Positions 23,369-39,740 of a stretch of DNA of 64,000 nt are shown here, one piece after another. The stretch is from contig JAIOJX010000031.1 of assembly GCA_022376925.1 (NCBI GenBank), forward strand, positions 134,434,854 to 134,498,853, written 5' to 3'. Under the pieces are notes generated by a model, which saw only the letters and a program-made list of their open reading frames with translations, did not search any database and was not told the DNA's origin. Each line of letters opens with the position of its first letter. Positions within the stretch are counted from its first letter, which is position 1. Source of the stretch: Tragulus kanchil (taxonomy: Eukaryota; Chordata; Mammalia; Artiodactyla; Tragulidae). Position numbers and translations under genes: made by a program.

Positions 23369-23711
23369 CCCTGAGACCTGAGATCTGGGCTGAGGCTGAG
23401 GGCCTCTGTTGTGAGTGGGGATGGACCAGCGCCTGGTCTGTGGCCTGAAGGAGGTGATCGGGTCAGCTGAGTTGTCCAATGCTGCTGTATCCAGAAAGCC
23501 TCAGCAGGAGGGGAGAGTGAGCTGAGGGAAAGTGTGGGAAAGCTCAGGGTTGGTCTCTGTGCAGGACTTGACTGTCCTGAGTCCCACCTGCGACCGTGGG
23601 CAACAGAGGACCGTGTGTTCCACATGGTGAGGTCGTCCCTGTGTGTGTCATTGTGGCACAGAAAGGGGTGTGTTGACTGTAAGCACGAAGCAGCACATTT
23701 TCCACTTTCAG
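23369..23711. other. Intron 1 end, paralogous to gene B 43975-44321
   Basis: Wording such as GGATGGACCAGCGCCTGGTC and 'tgtgtgtcattgtggcac' is matched, with substitutions, in 44029-44275. This alignment is a main support for the segmental duplication. Confidence 0.7.
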
Positions 23712-23788
23712 GGTAGACCTCTGAAGACTCATGTTGCCTGAGGAAGAAGCCCAGAAGAGGAGCGACAAAGAAAACAGAGGGGTCTGGA

Positions 23789-23803
23789 ATGGCTCTTTCT
23801 CAG
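23789..23803 (+). CDS. KZNF gene A, start-codon exon (coding part of exon 23712-23803)
   Basis: The exon lies between the acceptor TTTCCACTTTCAG and the donor CAG|GTAAAG. The start chosen is ATG at 23789, giving MALSQ and ending in phase 0, so that it joins the KRAB exon in frame; M-A-L-x-Q before the KRAB box is typical of KZNF proteins. It has G at +4 and G at -3. An upstream ATG at 23731 opens a different frame (MLPEEEAQKRSDKENR) that runs past the true start and could act as an overlapping uORF. The paralogous exon in gene B is 44322-44412. The protein is expected in the nucleus as a repressor subunit. Confidence 0.85.
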
Positions 23804-24183
23804 GTAAAGTCATACTCTTGGTTGATTATTCTGTTTTTCTTTCCCTTTTTTTAAAAAACCATTATTATTATTATGATTTTTTTTTTGGAGTACGACTGCT
23901 CTACAGTATTGTGTGAGTCTCTACTAACACAGTGTAGAGTCTTTAAACACTGTGTTGTCTCCACTATTCTGCTTCCTTCTTTGTACTTGCTAATCTCTGA
24001 CTCTGAGGTAGCCTGCTTGATCCCTGTTCTTCTACATTCACCTGAAGCCTCTCTCAGTCGCTGACACATATCCTTAGATTCCATCTGTGACTCTGTTGTC
24101 TACTCCATAAAATGGAAACTGATCTTTCTTTAATGACTAATTACACTGACAGCAAGTTAATTCGTGTAGAGCATTTAGAGTAA

Positions 24184-24392
24184 TGCTTCTGCAGTGGCTC
24201 AGATGGTAAAGAACCTATCTGCGATTTTGTAGACCCAGGTTCAATCTCTGGATCAGGCAGATCTCCTGGAGAAGGGAATGGCAACCCCCTCCAGTATTCT
24301 TTCCTGGAGAATGCCATGGTCAGAGGAGCCTGGCAGGCCACAGTCCGTGGGGTCACAAAAAGTCAGACACAACTGAACAGTGACTAGCACTA
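24184..24392 (+). mobile_element. Bov-tA SINE
   Basis: Sense Bov-tA: head 'cagtggctcagatggtaaag', GGAGAAGGGAATGGCAACCC, 'tccagtattctttcctggag', end 'gtcagacacaactgaacagtgac'. Duplicated at 25341-25549. Confidence 0.85.
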
Positions 24393-24524
24393 CTTTTACC
24401 AGAGTAATAGTAACATTCAGAAAGTGTTCAAAAACTTGTAGTCATTGCTGTTAATTATTATCACAATTTTAGATTCTGATCTTTCTTTAACACTTCTGTA
24501 AAGAAGACCCAGTGTGGAATTTCT

Positions 24525-24883
24525 TTCTTTCTTTCTTTCTTTTTTTTAAAATTTTTCCCCCATTAATTAATTAATTAATTAATTTTGTGGGAGAGGCGGG
24601 TTGGGGAGGGAGGGGGACGGGCCGGCCACCTCTATTGGTCTTTCATTTGTCTATTTTCATCCGTCTTTGTTCTTTGGCTCTTGTGGGCCTCCCATCGAGG
24701 TGGCGTCTGTTGTCACAGAGCGCCGGCTCTGGGCACATGCGCTCCAGAGCTCCGGCTCGGTAATTGGACACATCAGTCCAGCTGCTCTGTGACATGTGGG
24801 ATCTTCCCAGGCCAGGGATCCAGCCGGCGCCCCTTGCACTGCAAGGCAGTGTCCTTACCCACTGGATCACCAGGGAAGTCCCC
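24525..24883 (-). mobile_element. CpG-rich CHR-like SINE, locus 4
   Basis: Antisense family member with a (TTAA)n-modified tail complement at the left and the head at the right. TGGAATTTCT at 24515-24524 and 24884-24893 is the target-site duplication. Duplicated at 25682-26040. It lies in intron 2 of gene A, antisense to the gene. Confidence 0.85.
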
Positions 24884-25086
24884 TGGAATTTCTATTTGTG
24901 TATTTCATGTGTCGCACAGAAAACGAGAAATCCACATTGACTTGGAGGCCATCATAATCTTCTATGGGAAAGCGTAAGCAATTAAGAGACTCATAATTTT
25001 CTCTAGGTACCTTTACATGGATCTGTCAGAATACACACTGAATGGATCCTCTTCTCATTGTGTATGAAGATAAGAGCTCTCTTTAG

Positions 25087-25221
<135 letters not shown>

Positions 25222-26244
25222 TGACACATATCCTTAGATCCATCTGACTCTGTTGTCTACTCCATAAAATGGAAACTGATCTTTCTTTAATGACTAATTA
25301 CACTGACAGCAAGTTAATTCGTGTAGAGCATTTAGAGTAATGCTTCTGCAGTGGCTCAGATGGTAAAGAACCTATCTGCGATTTTGTAGACCCAGGTTCA
25401 ATCTCTGGATCAGGCAGATCTCCTGGAGAAGGGAATGGCAACCCCCTCCAGTATTCTTTCCTGGAGAATGCCATGGTCAGAGGAGCCTGGCAGGCCACAG
25501 TCCGTGGGGTCACAAAAAGTCAGACACAACTGAACAGTGACTAGCACTACTTTTACCAGAGTAATAGTAACATTCAGAAAGTGTTCAAAAACTTGTAGTC
25601 ATTGCTGTTAATTATTATCACAATTTTAGATTCTGATCTTTCTTTAACACTTCTGTAAAGAAGACCCAGTGTGGAATTTCTTTCTTTCTTTCTTTCTTTT
25701 TTTTAAAATTTTTCCCCCATTAATTAATTAATTAATTAATTTTGTGGGAGAGGCGGGTTGGGGAGGGAGGGGGACGGGCCGGCCACCTCTATTGGTCTTT
25801 CATTTGTCTATTTTCATCCGTCTTTGTTCTTTGGCTCTTGTGGGCCTCCCATCGAGGTGGCGTCTGTTGTCACAGAGCGCCGGCTCTGGGCACATGCGCT
25901 CCAGAGCTCCGGCTCGGTAATTGGACACATCAGTCCAGCTGCTCTGTGACATGTGGGATCTTCCCAGGCCAGGGATCCAGCCGGCGCCCCTTGCACTGCA
26001 AGGCAGTGTCCTTACCCACTGGATCACCAGGGAAGTCCCCTGGAATTTCTATTTGTGTATTTCATGTGTCGCACAGAAAAACGAGAAATCCACATTGACT
26101 TGGAGGCCATCATAATCTTCTATGGGAAAGCGTAAGCAATTAAGAGACTCATAATTTTCTCTAGGTACCTTTACATGGATCTGTCAGAATACACACTGAA
26201 TGGATCCTCTTCTCATTGTGTATGAAGATAAGAGCTCTCTTTAG

Positions 26245-26699
<455 letters not shown>

Positions 26700-26974
26700 T
26701 TTTTTGAAAGCATAATTTATTATTTTTTGGCTGTGCTGGGTCTTTCTCTAGTTGTATGAGCAGAGGCTACTTTCTAGTTGTGGTGCTTGGGCTTCTCATT
26801 GTGGTGGCTTCTCATGTAACGGTGTGCAGGCTCTAGGGTGCAGGGGCTCCATAGTTGTGGTCCACGGGCTTAGTTGCTCCATGGCATGTGGAATATTCCT
26901 GAACAAAGAATCTAACCTGTGTCTCCTGCACTGGCAGGTGGATTTTTAACCACTGAGCCACCAGGGAAGTCCCA
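26700..26974 (-). mobile_element. CHR-2-type SINE, absent from gene B
   Basis: Antisense CHR-2 ending in CACTGAGCCACCAGGGAAGTC. The flanking intron (ATATACCCTTCTC ... TCAGTAGTTCTTGG) is continuous in gene B (51801-51850) without it. The element therefore inserted in gene A after the gene duplication, or was cleanly lost in B. Confidence 0.75.
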
Positions 26975-27012
26975 CATCCCTTTTTTCTACGCTCGTATTT
27001 TTGATTCAGTAG

Positions 27013-29174
27013 TTCTTGGGAGAACAAGATATCTGCATATTAGACTGTTGCCTATGCATTCAGAAGGAGGCAAGACGTGTATGAATTTGTGAAGTGTTTT
27101 CTACAACCGCCCCCATGTAATGGCCTCACTCCTCAACTGGCAAAGATCTGGGATTCCAGAAACAACATAGCACCGGATGTTCCTTTCTTGCAGCTAAGAG
27201 TAATTTCTGTTTCTGACCTGACTATTCTTTTTTTCTTTTTTAAAAAATTATTTATTTATTTGGCTGCTCTGGGTCTTAGCTGTGGCATGTGGAATCTAGT
27301 TCCCTGACCAGGGATCAAACCCAGGCACCCTGCATTGGGAACACAGAGTCCCAACCACTAGAAAACCAGGGAAGTCCCTGACCTGAATATTCTTATCTCC
27401 ATTTTGGAGTTAAGAAAAGAGTGTTGGACTCTGGAGAGGAACCTGACAATAGAAAAACAAACAAACAAAACCACTAAAGGGGTGGGAAAGTACCAAAGGT
27501 GTAGACACAGGCCAGATCTCAGACGAGCAGAGAAAAAGCTGCACCATCAGTAGTTTCAGGGAGTCTCTCCCCAAGTGGGAGAATTCTGTGGGAAAACAGA
27601 AGTTTACTTTTTGTAAGCTCTCAGAAGAAATTTTTCTTCTCCTTGTTGTTTCACTCTGTCCTTTAACATATAATATGTTATGTCCCTCCAGGGGTGCCGC
27701 AGCTCCACCAAAGAGAAAGGCAAGGTCTTTACATAATCTGCAACAGTCTGTCATTTGACTCCTCTCAGCTTTGTCACTTTACTTTAGGAGCGTGGGATAG
27801 GCTGTTTCAGAGGGGTCTCTTGCCCCCACATCTCCGCCTCTGTGTTTGACTTCATTGGCTGCTCAGTTCTTGGTCCCTGCAGGTAAGAGCTGAGCCCTCT
27901 GGAGCGCCACCCTCAGTGCCTGCCCTGGTTCCGCCCCTGCTCACTGTTCTAGGAAGGCATAGTCAGGAGATGGGAAAACACTGGTGCTCTCTGATTCCAT
28001 CTGTCACTCCAGAACCCGCATGGAGTTGTCTCAAGCGCCAGCAGCCTGTTAAAATCCCTCAGCTCTTCTTTCTGGAGTCGTTACTTGGGAGCTCTTCTTC
28101 TTGGGAGACAAGATATCTGCATATTAGACTGTTGCCTATGCATTCAGAAGGAGGCAAGACGTGTATGAATTTGTGAAGTGTTTTCTACAACCGCCCCATG
28201 TAATGGCCTCACTCCTCAACTGGCAAAGATCTGGGATTCCAGAAACAACATAGCACCGGATGTTCCTTTCTTGCAGCTAAGAGTAATTTCTGTTTCTGAC
28301 CTGACTATTCTTTTTTTCTTTTTTAAAAAATTATTTATTTATTTGGCTGCTCTGGGTCTTAGCTGTGGCATGTGGAATCTAGTTCCCTGACCAGGGATCA
28401 AACCCAGGCACCCTGCATTGGGAACACAGAGTCCCAACCACTAGAAAACCAGGGAAGTCCCTGACCTGAATATTCTTATCTCCATTTTGGAGTTAAGAAA
28501 AGAGTGTTGGACTCTGGAGAGGAACCTGACAATAGAAAAACAAACAAACAAAACCACTAAAGGGGTGGGAAAGTACCAAAGGTGTAGACACAGGCCAGAT
28601 CTCAGACGAGCAGAGAAAAAGCTGCACCATCAGTAGTTTCAGGGAGTCTCTCCCCAAGTGGGAGAATTCTGTGGGAAAACAGAAGTTTACTTTTTGTAAG
28701 CTCTCAGAAGAAATTTTTCTTCTCCTTGTTGTTTCACTCTGTCCTTTAACATATAATATGTTATGTCCCTCCAGGGGTGCCGCAGCTCCACCAAAGAGAA
28801 AGGCAAGGTCTTTACATAATCTGCAACAGTCTGTCATTTGACTCCTCTCAGCTTTGTCACTTTACTTTAGGAGCGTGGGATAGGCTGTTTCAGAGGGGTC
28901 TCTTGCCCCCACATCTCCGCCTCTGTGTTTGACTTCATTGGCTGCTCAGTTCTTGGTCCCTGCAGGTAAGAGCTGAGCCCTCTGGAGCGCCACCCTCAGT
29001 GCCTGCCCTGGTTCCGCCCCTGCTCACTGTTCTAGGAAGGCATAGTCAGGAGATGGGAAAACACTGGTGCTCTCTGATTCCATCTGTCACTCCAGAACCC
29101 GCATGGAGTTGTCTCAAGCGCCAGCAGCCTGTTAAAATCCCTCAGCTCTTCTTTCTGGAATCGTTACTTGGGAG
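27013..29174. repeat. Tandem duplication 9, period 1083
   Basis: 27013-28091 recurs at 28098-29174. The left copy ends at TTACTTGGGAG and the junction continues CTCTTCTTCTTGGGAGACAAG. Indel differences include CCGCCCCCATG versus CCGCCCCATG. The unit holds a CHR SINE and intron sequence shared with gene B. Confidence 0.95.
27229..27379 (-). mobile_element. CHR-type SINE
   Basis: Antisense short CHR SINE (TTATTTATTTATTTGGCTGC ... AACCAGGGAAGTCCC). The flanking CTGACCTGA(C/A)TATTCTT (27216-27231 and 27379-27393) looks like the target-site duplication. Copy at 28311-28461. Confidence 0.8.
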
Positions 29175-29569
29175 GACTGTAAAGACAGTGGATAGAGAGA
29201 TCTTTTCTTTGATCCCAGATCCTACATGGGCAGCAAAAGTCTATCTTTCAGACTGTGTCTGTGAGGAGAGCACATATCCTAGCTCAAGATCCTATAATAT
29301 CCGACCCCCTGTCTGATGTTTTTCTCACTTTTCCATTGTTCTCTACCTGGTCTGGGAATGTAGACTCTCCTGATTTCATACAGTCTTAAGTTTGTCTGAT
29401 TTTGCCTCTCGTGATTTGCCTTTGAAATGTACATTCCTAGGATCTGACATTTTATCCTCTAATTTTTTTTTGCTGTGATGATAACACTTTCAGGGGATAG
29501 ACGAGTTCTAGGAACTCTCCTATGGAGTGTGGTTATTTGACAAAAAAATCCCCCTTCCCTACTCTGAGA
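29175..29569. other. Intron 3 of gene A
   Basis: Unrecognised intron sequence. A short stretch (GACAGTGGAT and following) aligns loosely to gene B 60718-60780. Confidence 0.4.
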
Positions 29570-30415
29570 TTTTGTTTTTTTAACTGAAATATGGACTTCT
29601 TCATCGGTAGCTCTATCAGTAAGGAATCTGCCTGCAGTGCAGGAGACTCGGGTTTGATCACTGGGTGTCGGTGTGATTTCTGGGTGTCAAGAAGATCACC
29701 TGGAGAAGGAAATGGCAACCCACTCTGGTATTCTTGCCTGGGAAATCTCACAAACAGAGGAGCCTGGCTGGCTACAAACCATGGGGTCACAAAGAGTCAG
29801 ACATGACTGAGTGACTAATACTTACTTACTTATAAGTTGATATGTAGTGTTGTGTTGGGTTCTGATGTACAGCAAGTGATTCAGTTATGCATATGTATAT
29901 ATTCTTTGTATGTGTGTGTGTCTATCCCAGGATATTGAATATAGTTCCCTGTGCTGTACAGTAGGACCTTGTTGTGTATCCACCCTATGTATGATGCCTT
30001 GCATCTGCTAACTGCAAGCTCCCAACCTGTTCCTATGCACCCACACTTGGCCACCAGAAGTCTCTTTTCCATGTCTGTGAGTCTGTTTCAGTTTCATAGA
30101 TAAGTTCATTTGTGCTGCATTTTAGATTGGACCTACAAGTGATACCATATGGTATTTGTCTTTCTCTTTGTGACATATTTCACTTAGTGTGATGATCTCT
30201 GGGTCCATCCATGTTGCTGCAGATGGCTCTATTTCATTCTTTTCTGTGGATGAGTAATATTCCATTGTTTGTGTGTGCGTGCGCGTGTATGTGTGTCTGT
30301 TTATATAGACAGACATACCACATCACTTGTATCCATTCATCTGTTGATGGTCGTTTACGTTGTTTCCATGTTTGGCTATTATAAATAGTGCTGCCATGAA
30401 TATAGAGTTGTTTTT
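29570..30415 (-). mobile_element. Antisense L1 3' region with nested Bov-tA
   Basis: L1 antisense wording from 29828 ('gatgtacagcaagtgattcagttatgc', 'agtaggaccttgttg', 'gtccatccatgttgctgcag', 'gctattataaatagtgctgcc'). The part left of the Bov-tA at 29600-29818 is short. Confidence 0.8.
29600..29818 (+). mobile_element. Bov-tA SINE
   Basis: Sense Bov-tA: GGAGAAGGAAATGGCAACCC, 'ggtattcttgcctggg', 'caaagagtcagacatgactgag'. Confidence 0.85.
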
Positions 30416-30540
30416 TAAAATTTATTTTTTATTTTTGCCACACCTTATAGCTTGTGGGAGCTCAGTTCCCTGACCAGGGATCAAACCTAGACCATAGCAG
30501 TGACAGCCAAATCCTAATGCCTAGACCACCAGGGAATCGC
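30416..30540 (-). mobile_element. CHR-type SINE
   Basis: Antisense short CHR SINE with 'ctgaccagggatcaaacctag' and CTAGACCACCAGGGAATCGC. Confidence 0.75.
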
Positions 30541-30614
30541 CGCCATCACACTTCTGTTTCTCTCACTGTGTAATTCGGGGTTGTGTACATAAACCTTCTA
30601 ATTCTCGTGCCCTC

Positions 30615-30730
30615 ATTTGAAAAACAATGGCACTCCACTATTCTTGCTTTGGGAATCCTATGGACAGAAGAGCCTTGCTGGCTACAGTCCAGGGGATCAA
30701 AAAGAGTTGGACATGTCTGAGCTGCACGCA
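30615..30730 (+). mobile_element. Bov-A SINE fragment
   Basis: Bov-A wording without a clear tRNA head ('caatggcactccactattcttgc', 'atcaaaaagagttggacatgtctgag'). Confidence 0.7.
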
Positions 30731-31182
30731 CACAATGTATAATATATAATTTTTACTGCTGTGTAAAGCAAATAAAGATCTTTCTCAAAAAAAAAGAAAA
30801 GAAAAATAACAGTAGTTTACCTCAGGCTTTCTAAAAAATAAGTACTGTTAGATAGCTTATATATAATAATATTGCATGTTTTATAGAAAGAGTTATGTTA
30901 CTATTGTTTACTGAGGTATGTCTACTTTCTGTCATGTTTGCTATGTGATATCCCTTTGTCTGCATTATATTTTATATGTTTCTGTTTTGGAGTTTGTCCT
31001 AAACAATGTAGTCTGTGATCTTAGTTAATAGATTTTTCAAGCACATACTTTATATTATATATTTGGGGACAATAAGCTGGAGAACTAAAGGGCACTGCAT
31101 TGATAAGGAATTGCTCTGCTTGGGTATTATATAATGACAATCATGAAATTGTTTGACTTCTGGCTTCTTTCCTCAGTTTCTG

Positions 31183-31372
31183 TTTTGTTGTTGTTCCATC
31201 ACAGAGTTGTATCCAACTCTTTGTGACCTCATGGACTGTAGCACACCAGGCTCCTCCATCTTTCATGATCTCCTGGAGTTTGCTCATGTTCATGTCTTTT
31301 GAGTTAGTGATGCTATCTAACCATCTCATCTTTTGCCATCCCTTTCTCCTTTTGCCTTCAGTCTTTCCCATA
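31183..31372 (-). mobile_element. BovB (RTE) LINE 3' fragment
   Basis: Antisense BovB: 'gtatccaactctttgtgacc', 'tctttcatgatctcctggag', 'gctatctaaccatctcatc'. Confidence 0.75.
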
Positions 31373-32308
31373 ATGTTGTATATTTTCCTGACCTGGTATC
31401 TTAGAAGTCAGTTATGTCAATACATTTTACAGTTTTCATATTGTATGCTTTTTCCAGGATAAAAGTCTCTTGCTTATTCTTAAGGAAGAATGTTTAAGAG
31501 TGCCAAAGAATATAATATTGTCCAGCATGGTTACTTATTACTGCTTGTTTTACTACAATAGTAAAGGGTTACTTTACTGGAATAGAAAGGGTTGCTAGAA
31601 TAGTGTGTATATTAATTTTTATTGCAGTTTACAATTGATGGTCTTTCAGAACATATTATACAATGTAACTGACATGTACTTGCTAATGTTATAAAATGCC
31701 TATTCTTCATGAGTACTGATACTTTTATAACAGGTATTCAGAAAAATGTTTTATTTTTTAAACACCTTTTATTAAATTCTTCATTTTCTTAGTGTTGTAT
31801 TTGTTCTGCAATCCTAAATTGCCATTTATTTAGGTTATTTGTTAGGTAAGCTTGTTTTGGATTACTTAACCATTATATTATCTGTTTTTAGTATTATTTT
31901 ATGTACAATAAGGATGTAGATACTGTATGTAGATTGTGTGTAATAAGTATGCAAACAATATGTCTAATATATTTCTCCTCAGTTACAGCCAGTTTGTATG
32001 TGCTTTGGGGTTCTGGTCATGAGATTAGCCTTTTTTTGAGGGCTAACTTAAGTGTGTACAGCCTGAGTGTTTTTGTCATGCATTGTTTGAAATGAGGCTA
32101 CCCCAGAATTTGAATTTCATGTGATCATACTTTCTTTATTAAAGAATCCTATTTCTTTAATGTTTCCCCAAATTTGAAGATCGTGGTTGGGAAGTTTCAT
32201 AACTACATTCAGTGTAAGTGTTATTTTTGATATATTGTGTTTTCATCATAAAGTATTTATTTGTGAATTATAATTAATAACATGCCTATGGTTTTTTGTA
32301 TCTTGTAG

Positions 32309-32590
32309 ATATCTCTCCCATACATGTTATCAAGAAATTACAGCCAAAGGAGAACACTAATTCAACTAATACATTCCAGATAGTGATTTTGGAAAGACCT
32401 GAAAGCCATAGAGTCACAGATTTTTACTTACGGGAAATCAAAGACAATGTGCATGCGTTTGAGTGTCATTGGAGAGATGATGAGAGAAATCACAAAGGAA
32501 TGCCTATAACCCATAACAAAAATCTCACCAGTAGAAAAGATCAATGTGATAGAAGCAATGCAGAAAACAAGCCTATTGAAAATACACTTG
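32309..32590 (+). pseudogene. Truncated copy of the gene A final exon (5' part)
   Basis: Identical to 33427-33708, including the acceptor TATCTTGTAG, then broken by the duplication junction before any finger. Most likely an assembly artefact rather than an alternative exon. Confidence 0.9.
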
Positions 32591-33426
32591 CTTATTCTGA
32601 AGGAAGAATGTTTAAGAGTGCCAAAGAATATAATATTGTCCAGCATGGTTACTTATTACTGCTTGTTTTACTACAATAGTAAAGGGTTACTTTACTGGAA
32701 TAGAAAGGGTTGCTAGAATAGTGTGTATATTAATTTTTATTGCAGTTTACAATTGATGGTCTTTCAGAACATATTATACAATGTAACTGACATGTACTTG
32801 CTAATGTTATAAAATGCCTATTCTTCATGAGTACTGATACTTTTATAACAGGTATTCAGAAAAATGTTTTATTTTTTAAACACCTTTTATTAAATTCTTC
32901 ATTTTCTTAGTGTTGTATTTGTTCTGCAATCCTAAATTGCCATTTATTTAGGTTATTTGTTAGGTAAGCTTGTTTTGGATTACTTAACCATTATATTATC
33001 TGTTTTAAGTATTATTTTATGTACAATAAGGATGTAGATACTGTATGTAGATTGTGTGTAATAAGTATGCAAACAATATGTCTAATATATTTCTCCTCAG
33101 TTACAGCCAGTTTGTATGTGCTTTGGGGTTCTGGTCATGAGATTAGCCTTTTTTTGAGGGCTAACTTAAGTGTGTACAGCCTGAGTGTTTTTGTCATGCA
33201 TTGTTTGAAATGAGGCTACCCCAGAATTTGAATTTCATGTGATCATACTTTCTTTATTAAAGAATCCTATTTCTTTAATGTTTCCCCAAATTTGAAGATC
33301 GTGGTTGGGAAGTTTCATAACTACATTCAGTGTAAGTGTTATTTTTGATATATTGTGTTTTCATCATAAAGTATTTATTTGTGAATTATAATTAATAACA
33401 TGCCTATGGTTTTTTGTATCTTGTAG

Positions 33427-36760
<3,334 letters not shown>

Positions 36761-36761
36761 T

Positions 36762-39740
36762 TCAAGATGACAGGAGAAGGAATTGTGTTCATCTTTTCTG
36801 GCAAGAGCACCCAAATTGCAGGTAGCTGTTCAACAACCATCGTCAAGAGGATGCTAAAATCCAACAAGAAGAGATATCCTGCATCCAAAGGTGAAGAAGC
36901 CATAAGAAGATGGTGGGGGAGTGGCACAATCACAATAAAATCAGATCCCAGACCCACTGGGTGGGTTGCCCACAAACTGGTGAATAATAATACCAAAGAA
37001 ATTGTCCACTGTAGTGGAAGTTCTGAGCCCCACATCAGGCTTTCCAGGGTGGGGATCTGGCAAAGGAACTGGGAATCCCCAGGGAATCTGACTTTGAAGG
37101 CAAGTGAGATTTGATTAAAGGACTTCCACAGGATTGTGGGAAACAGACTCCACTCTTGGAGGGGACAAACAAAATCTTACATGCACAAAGACCCAAAGGA
37201 AAGGAGCAGTGATTCCAAAGGAGACTGAACCAGACCTACCTGCTAGTGTTGGAGAGTCTCCTTTGGAGGTGTATGTTGGAAGTGACTTGCTGTGGGGGCA
37301 GAGGCAGCAGTAGTCCAGGGAGTTCCCCCTGGTGTAAGTCCTCTTGGAGGTTGCCATTCACCTGATCATAGTCCCTAGAGCTTAGTTGCTGCAGGCCAAG
37401 CAGTGAACAGAGAGAGGGTACAACCCCACACATGAGCAGATAATTGGATTAAAACTTTACTTGGCAAGGCCCTGCCCACTGGAGTGAGACCCAGGTATTG
37501 CCTTAAACTCCATGACAAAAAATAAATGTGCTGAATGTGGCCAAGTTTCAAATTACTGCTCACTTTTCACTAAGTAAAGGGATCTGTATTCTGGAGTGAA
37601 AACACACAAGTGTAGTGTGTGGTAAGGATTTTATCCACACAGCAAACATTGGGGGAACATATAGGAATGACACCTCCAAAATTCAATAAACATGGTAAAG
37701 ATTTTCCCCTTGAATTCAAGTATTATACAACGACAGAGTCTATATTGGAGAGAAGTCATGTAAATATATGTGGCAGAGGCTTTTTTTCAGGCCTCAGAAT
37801 GCACCAGACTTCAGAATCTACATCCTTGAGAGAAGCTACACAAAAATGATGTGCATGCTAGTTCTGGTTCAAGATGACAGGAGAAGGAATTGTGTTCATC
37901 TTTTCTGGCAAGAGCACCCAAATTGCAGGTAGCTGTTCAACAACCATCGTCAAGAGGATGCTAAAATCCAACAAGAAGAGATATCCTGCATCCAAAGGTG
38001 AAGAAGCCATAAGAAGATGGTGGGGGAGTGGCACAATCACAATAAAATCAGATCCCAGACCCACTGGGTGGGTTGCCCACAAACTGGTGAATAATAATAC
38101 CAAAGAAATTGTCCACTGTAGTGGAAGTTCTGAGCCCCACATCAGGCTTTCCAGGGTGGGGATCTGGCAAAGGAACTGGGAATCCCCAGGGAATCTGACT
38201 TTGAAGGCAAGTGAGATTTGATTAAAGGACTTCCACAGGATTGTGGGAAACAGACTCCACTCTTGGAGGGGACAAACAAAATCTTACATGCACAAAGACC
38301 CAAAGGAAAGGAGCAGTGATTCCAAAGGAGACTGAACCAGACCTACCTGCTAGTGTTGGAGAGTCTCCTTTGGAGGTGTATGTTGGAAGTGACTTGCTGT
38401 GGGGGCAGAGGCAGCAGTAGTCCAGGGAGTTCCCCCTGGTGTAAGTCCTCTTGGAGGTTGCCATTCACCTGATCATAGTCCCTAGAGCTTAGTTGCTGCA
38501 GGCCAAGCAGTGAACAGAGAGAGGGTACAACCCCACACATGAGCAGATAATTGGATTAAAACTTTACTTGGCAAGGCCCTGCCCACTGGAGTGAGACCCA
38601 GTTTTTCCCACTTAGTCGCTACCATCAGGAATCTTCCGCAAGTATCTTAGCTTCATCTACCTGAGGGCAGACAGAAGAAACAACCACAATTCCACAGCAG
38701 CTACAAGAAAACCTAGATTACACCAAGTTAGTCAGGATGAAAAAGCAGAGAATTGTGTCACAGATGAAGGGACAAGATAAAGCCACAGAAAAAAAACAAC
38801 TAAGTGGAGATAGGCAGCTTTTCCAGAAAATTCAGAATAATGAAGGCGAAGATGATCCAAGATCTTGGAAACAGAACAGAGAAAATATAAGACATGACCA
38901 GAGACAGAAGAACTAAAGAACAAGCCAACAGAGATGAACAATACACTTGAAAGAATCACTAGCAGAATAACTGAGGCAGAAGAAGGGATAAATGACCTCG
39001 AGGACAGAATGGTGGAAATCACTGCTGCAGAACAACACAGACAAAAAAGGAATGAAAGAAATAAAGACAGCCTAAGAGACCTCTGGAACACTAAATGCAC
39101 TAACATTCGCATGATAAGGATCCTGGAAGGAGAAGGGAGAGAAAAAGGACCTGAGAAAGTATTTGGAGAGATAATAGCTGAAAACTGCCCTAATATGGGA
39201 GAGGAAATAGCCACTATGTCCAGGAAGCTGAGAGTCCCAGGCAGGCTAAGTCTAAAGAGAAACACACTAAGAGACATAGTAATCAAACTGGCAAAAATTA
39301 AAAGACAAAGATAAAATATTAAAAGCAACAAGGGGAAAATGGCAAATAACATCCAAGGGAACTCCCATAAGGTTACCAGCTGATTTCTCAACAGAAATTC
39401 TACAAGACAGAAGAGAATGGCACTATATATTTAAAGTGATGAAGGGGAAGAACCAAAACCTAGAATGCTCTAGCCAGCAAGTCGTTCAGATTTGGTGGAG
39501 AAATCGAAAGCTTTCCAGACAAGCAAAAGTTGAGAATTTAGCGTCACCAAACCAACCTTACAACAAATGTTAAAGGAACTTACCTAGGCAGGAAACACAG
39601 GAAAAGGAAAAGACCTACAAAAATAAAAACCCCAAACAATTAAGAGAATGGTAATAGGACCATATATATCAATTATCTTAAATGCTAGTGGATTAAATGT
39701 GCCAACCAAAAGGCATAGACTGGCTGGGTGGATTAAACAC
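36762..39740 (+). mobile_element. L1 retrotransposon: 5' region and ORF1, lacking most of ORF2 and the 3' end
   Basis: Begins with the L1 5' start wording (CAAGATGACAGGAGAAGG), then artiodactyl L1 5'UTR text ('gaccagacctacctgctagtgttgg') and ORF1. An open ORF1 fragment at 38934-39314 encodes NNTLERITSRITEAEEGI and LRDLWNTKCTNIRMIRILEG, characteristic of the L1 ORF1p coiled coil and RRM. Post-ORF1 wording follows, and the match ends near 39740 just inside ORF2 (GGATTAAATGTGCCAACC). ORF1 has frameshifts and the element is dead. Keeping the 5' end and losing the 3' end is the reverse of normal L1 truncation, so a later deletion is likely. Duplication 13 inflates it by about 1.1 kb. Confidence 0.85.

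Noticed and set aside
23731..23916. 61-residue frame MLPEEEAQ... as the gene A N terminus
   Set aside because: After splicing it is out of frame with the KRAB box; the MALSQ start at 23789 joins in frame.
38732..39391. 219-residue minus-strand open frame, hydrophobic and serine-rich
   Set aside because: It is the antisense of the L1 ORF1 region; the sense strand has recognisable ORF1p wording and the antisense has no domain.
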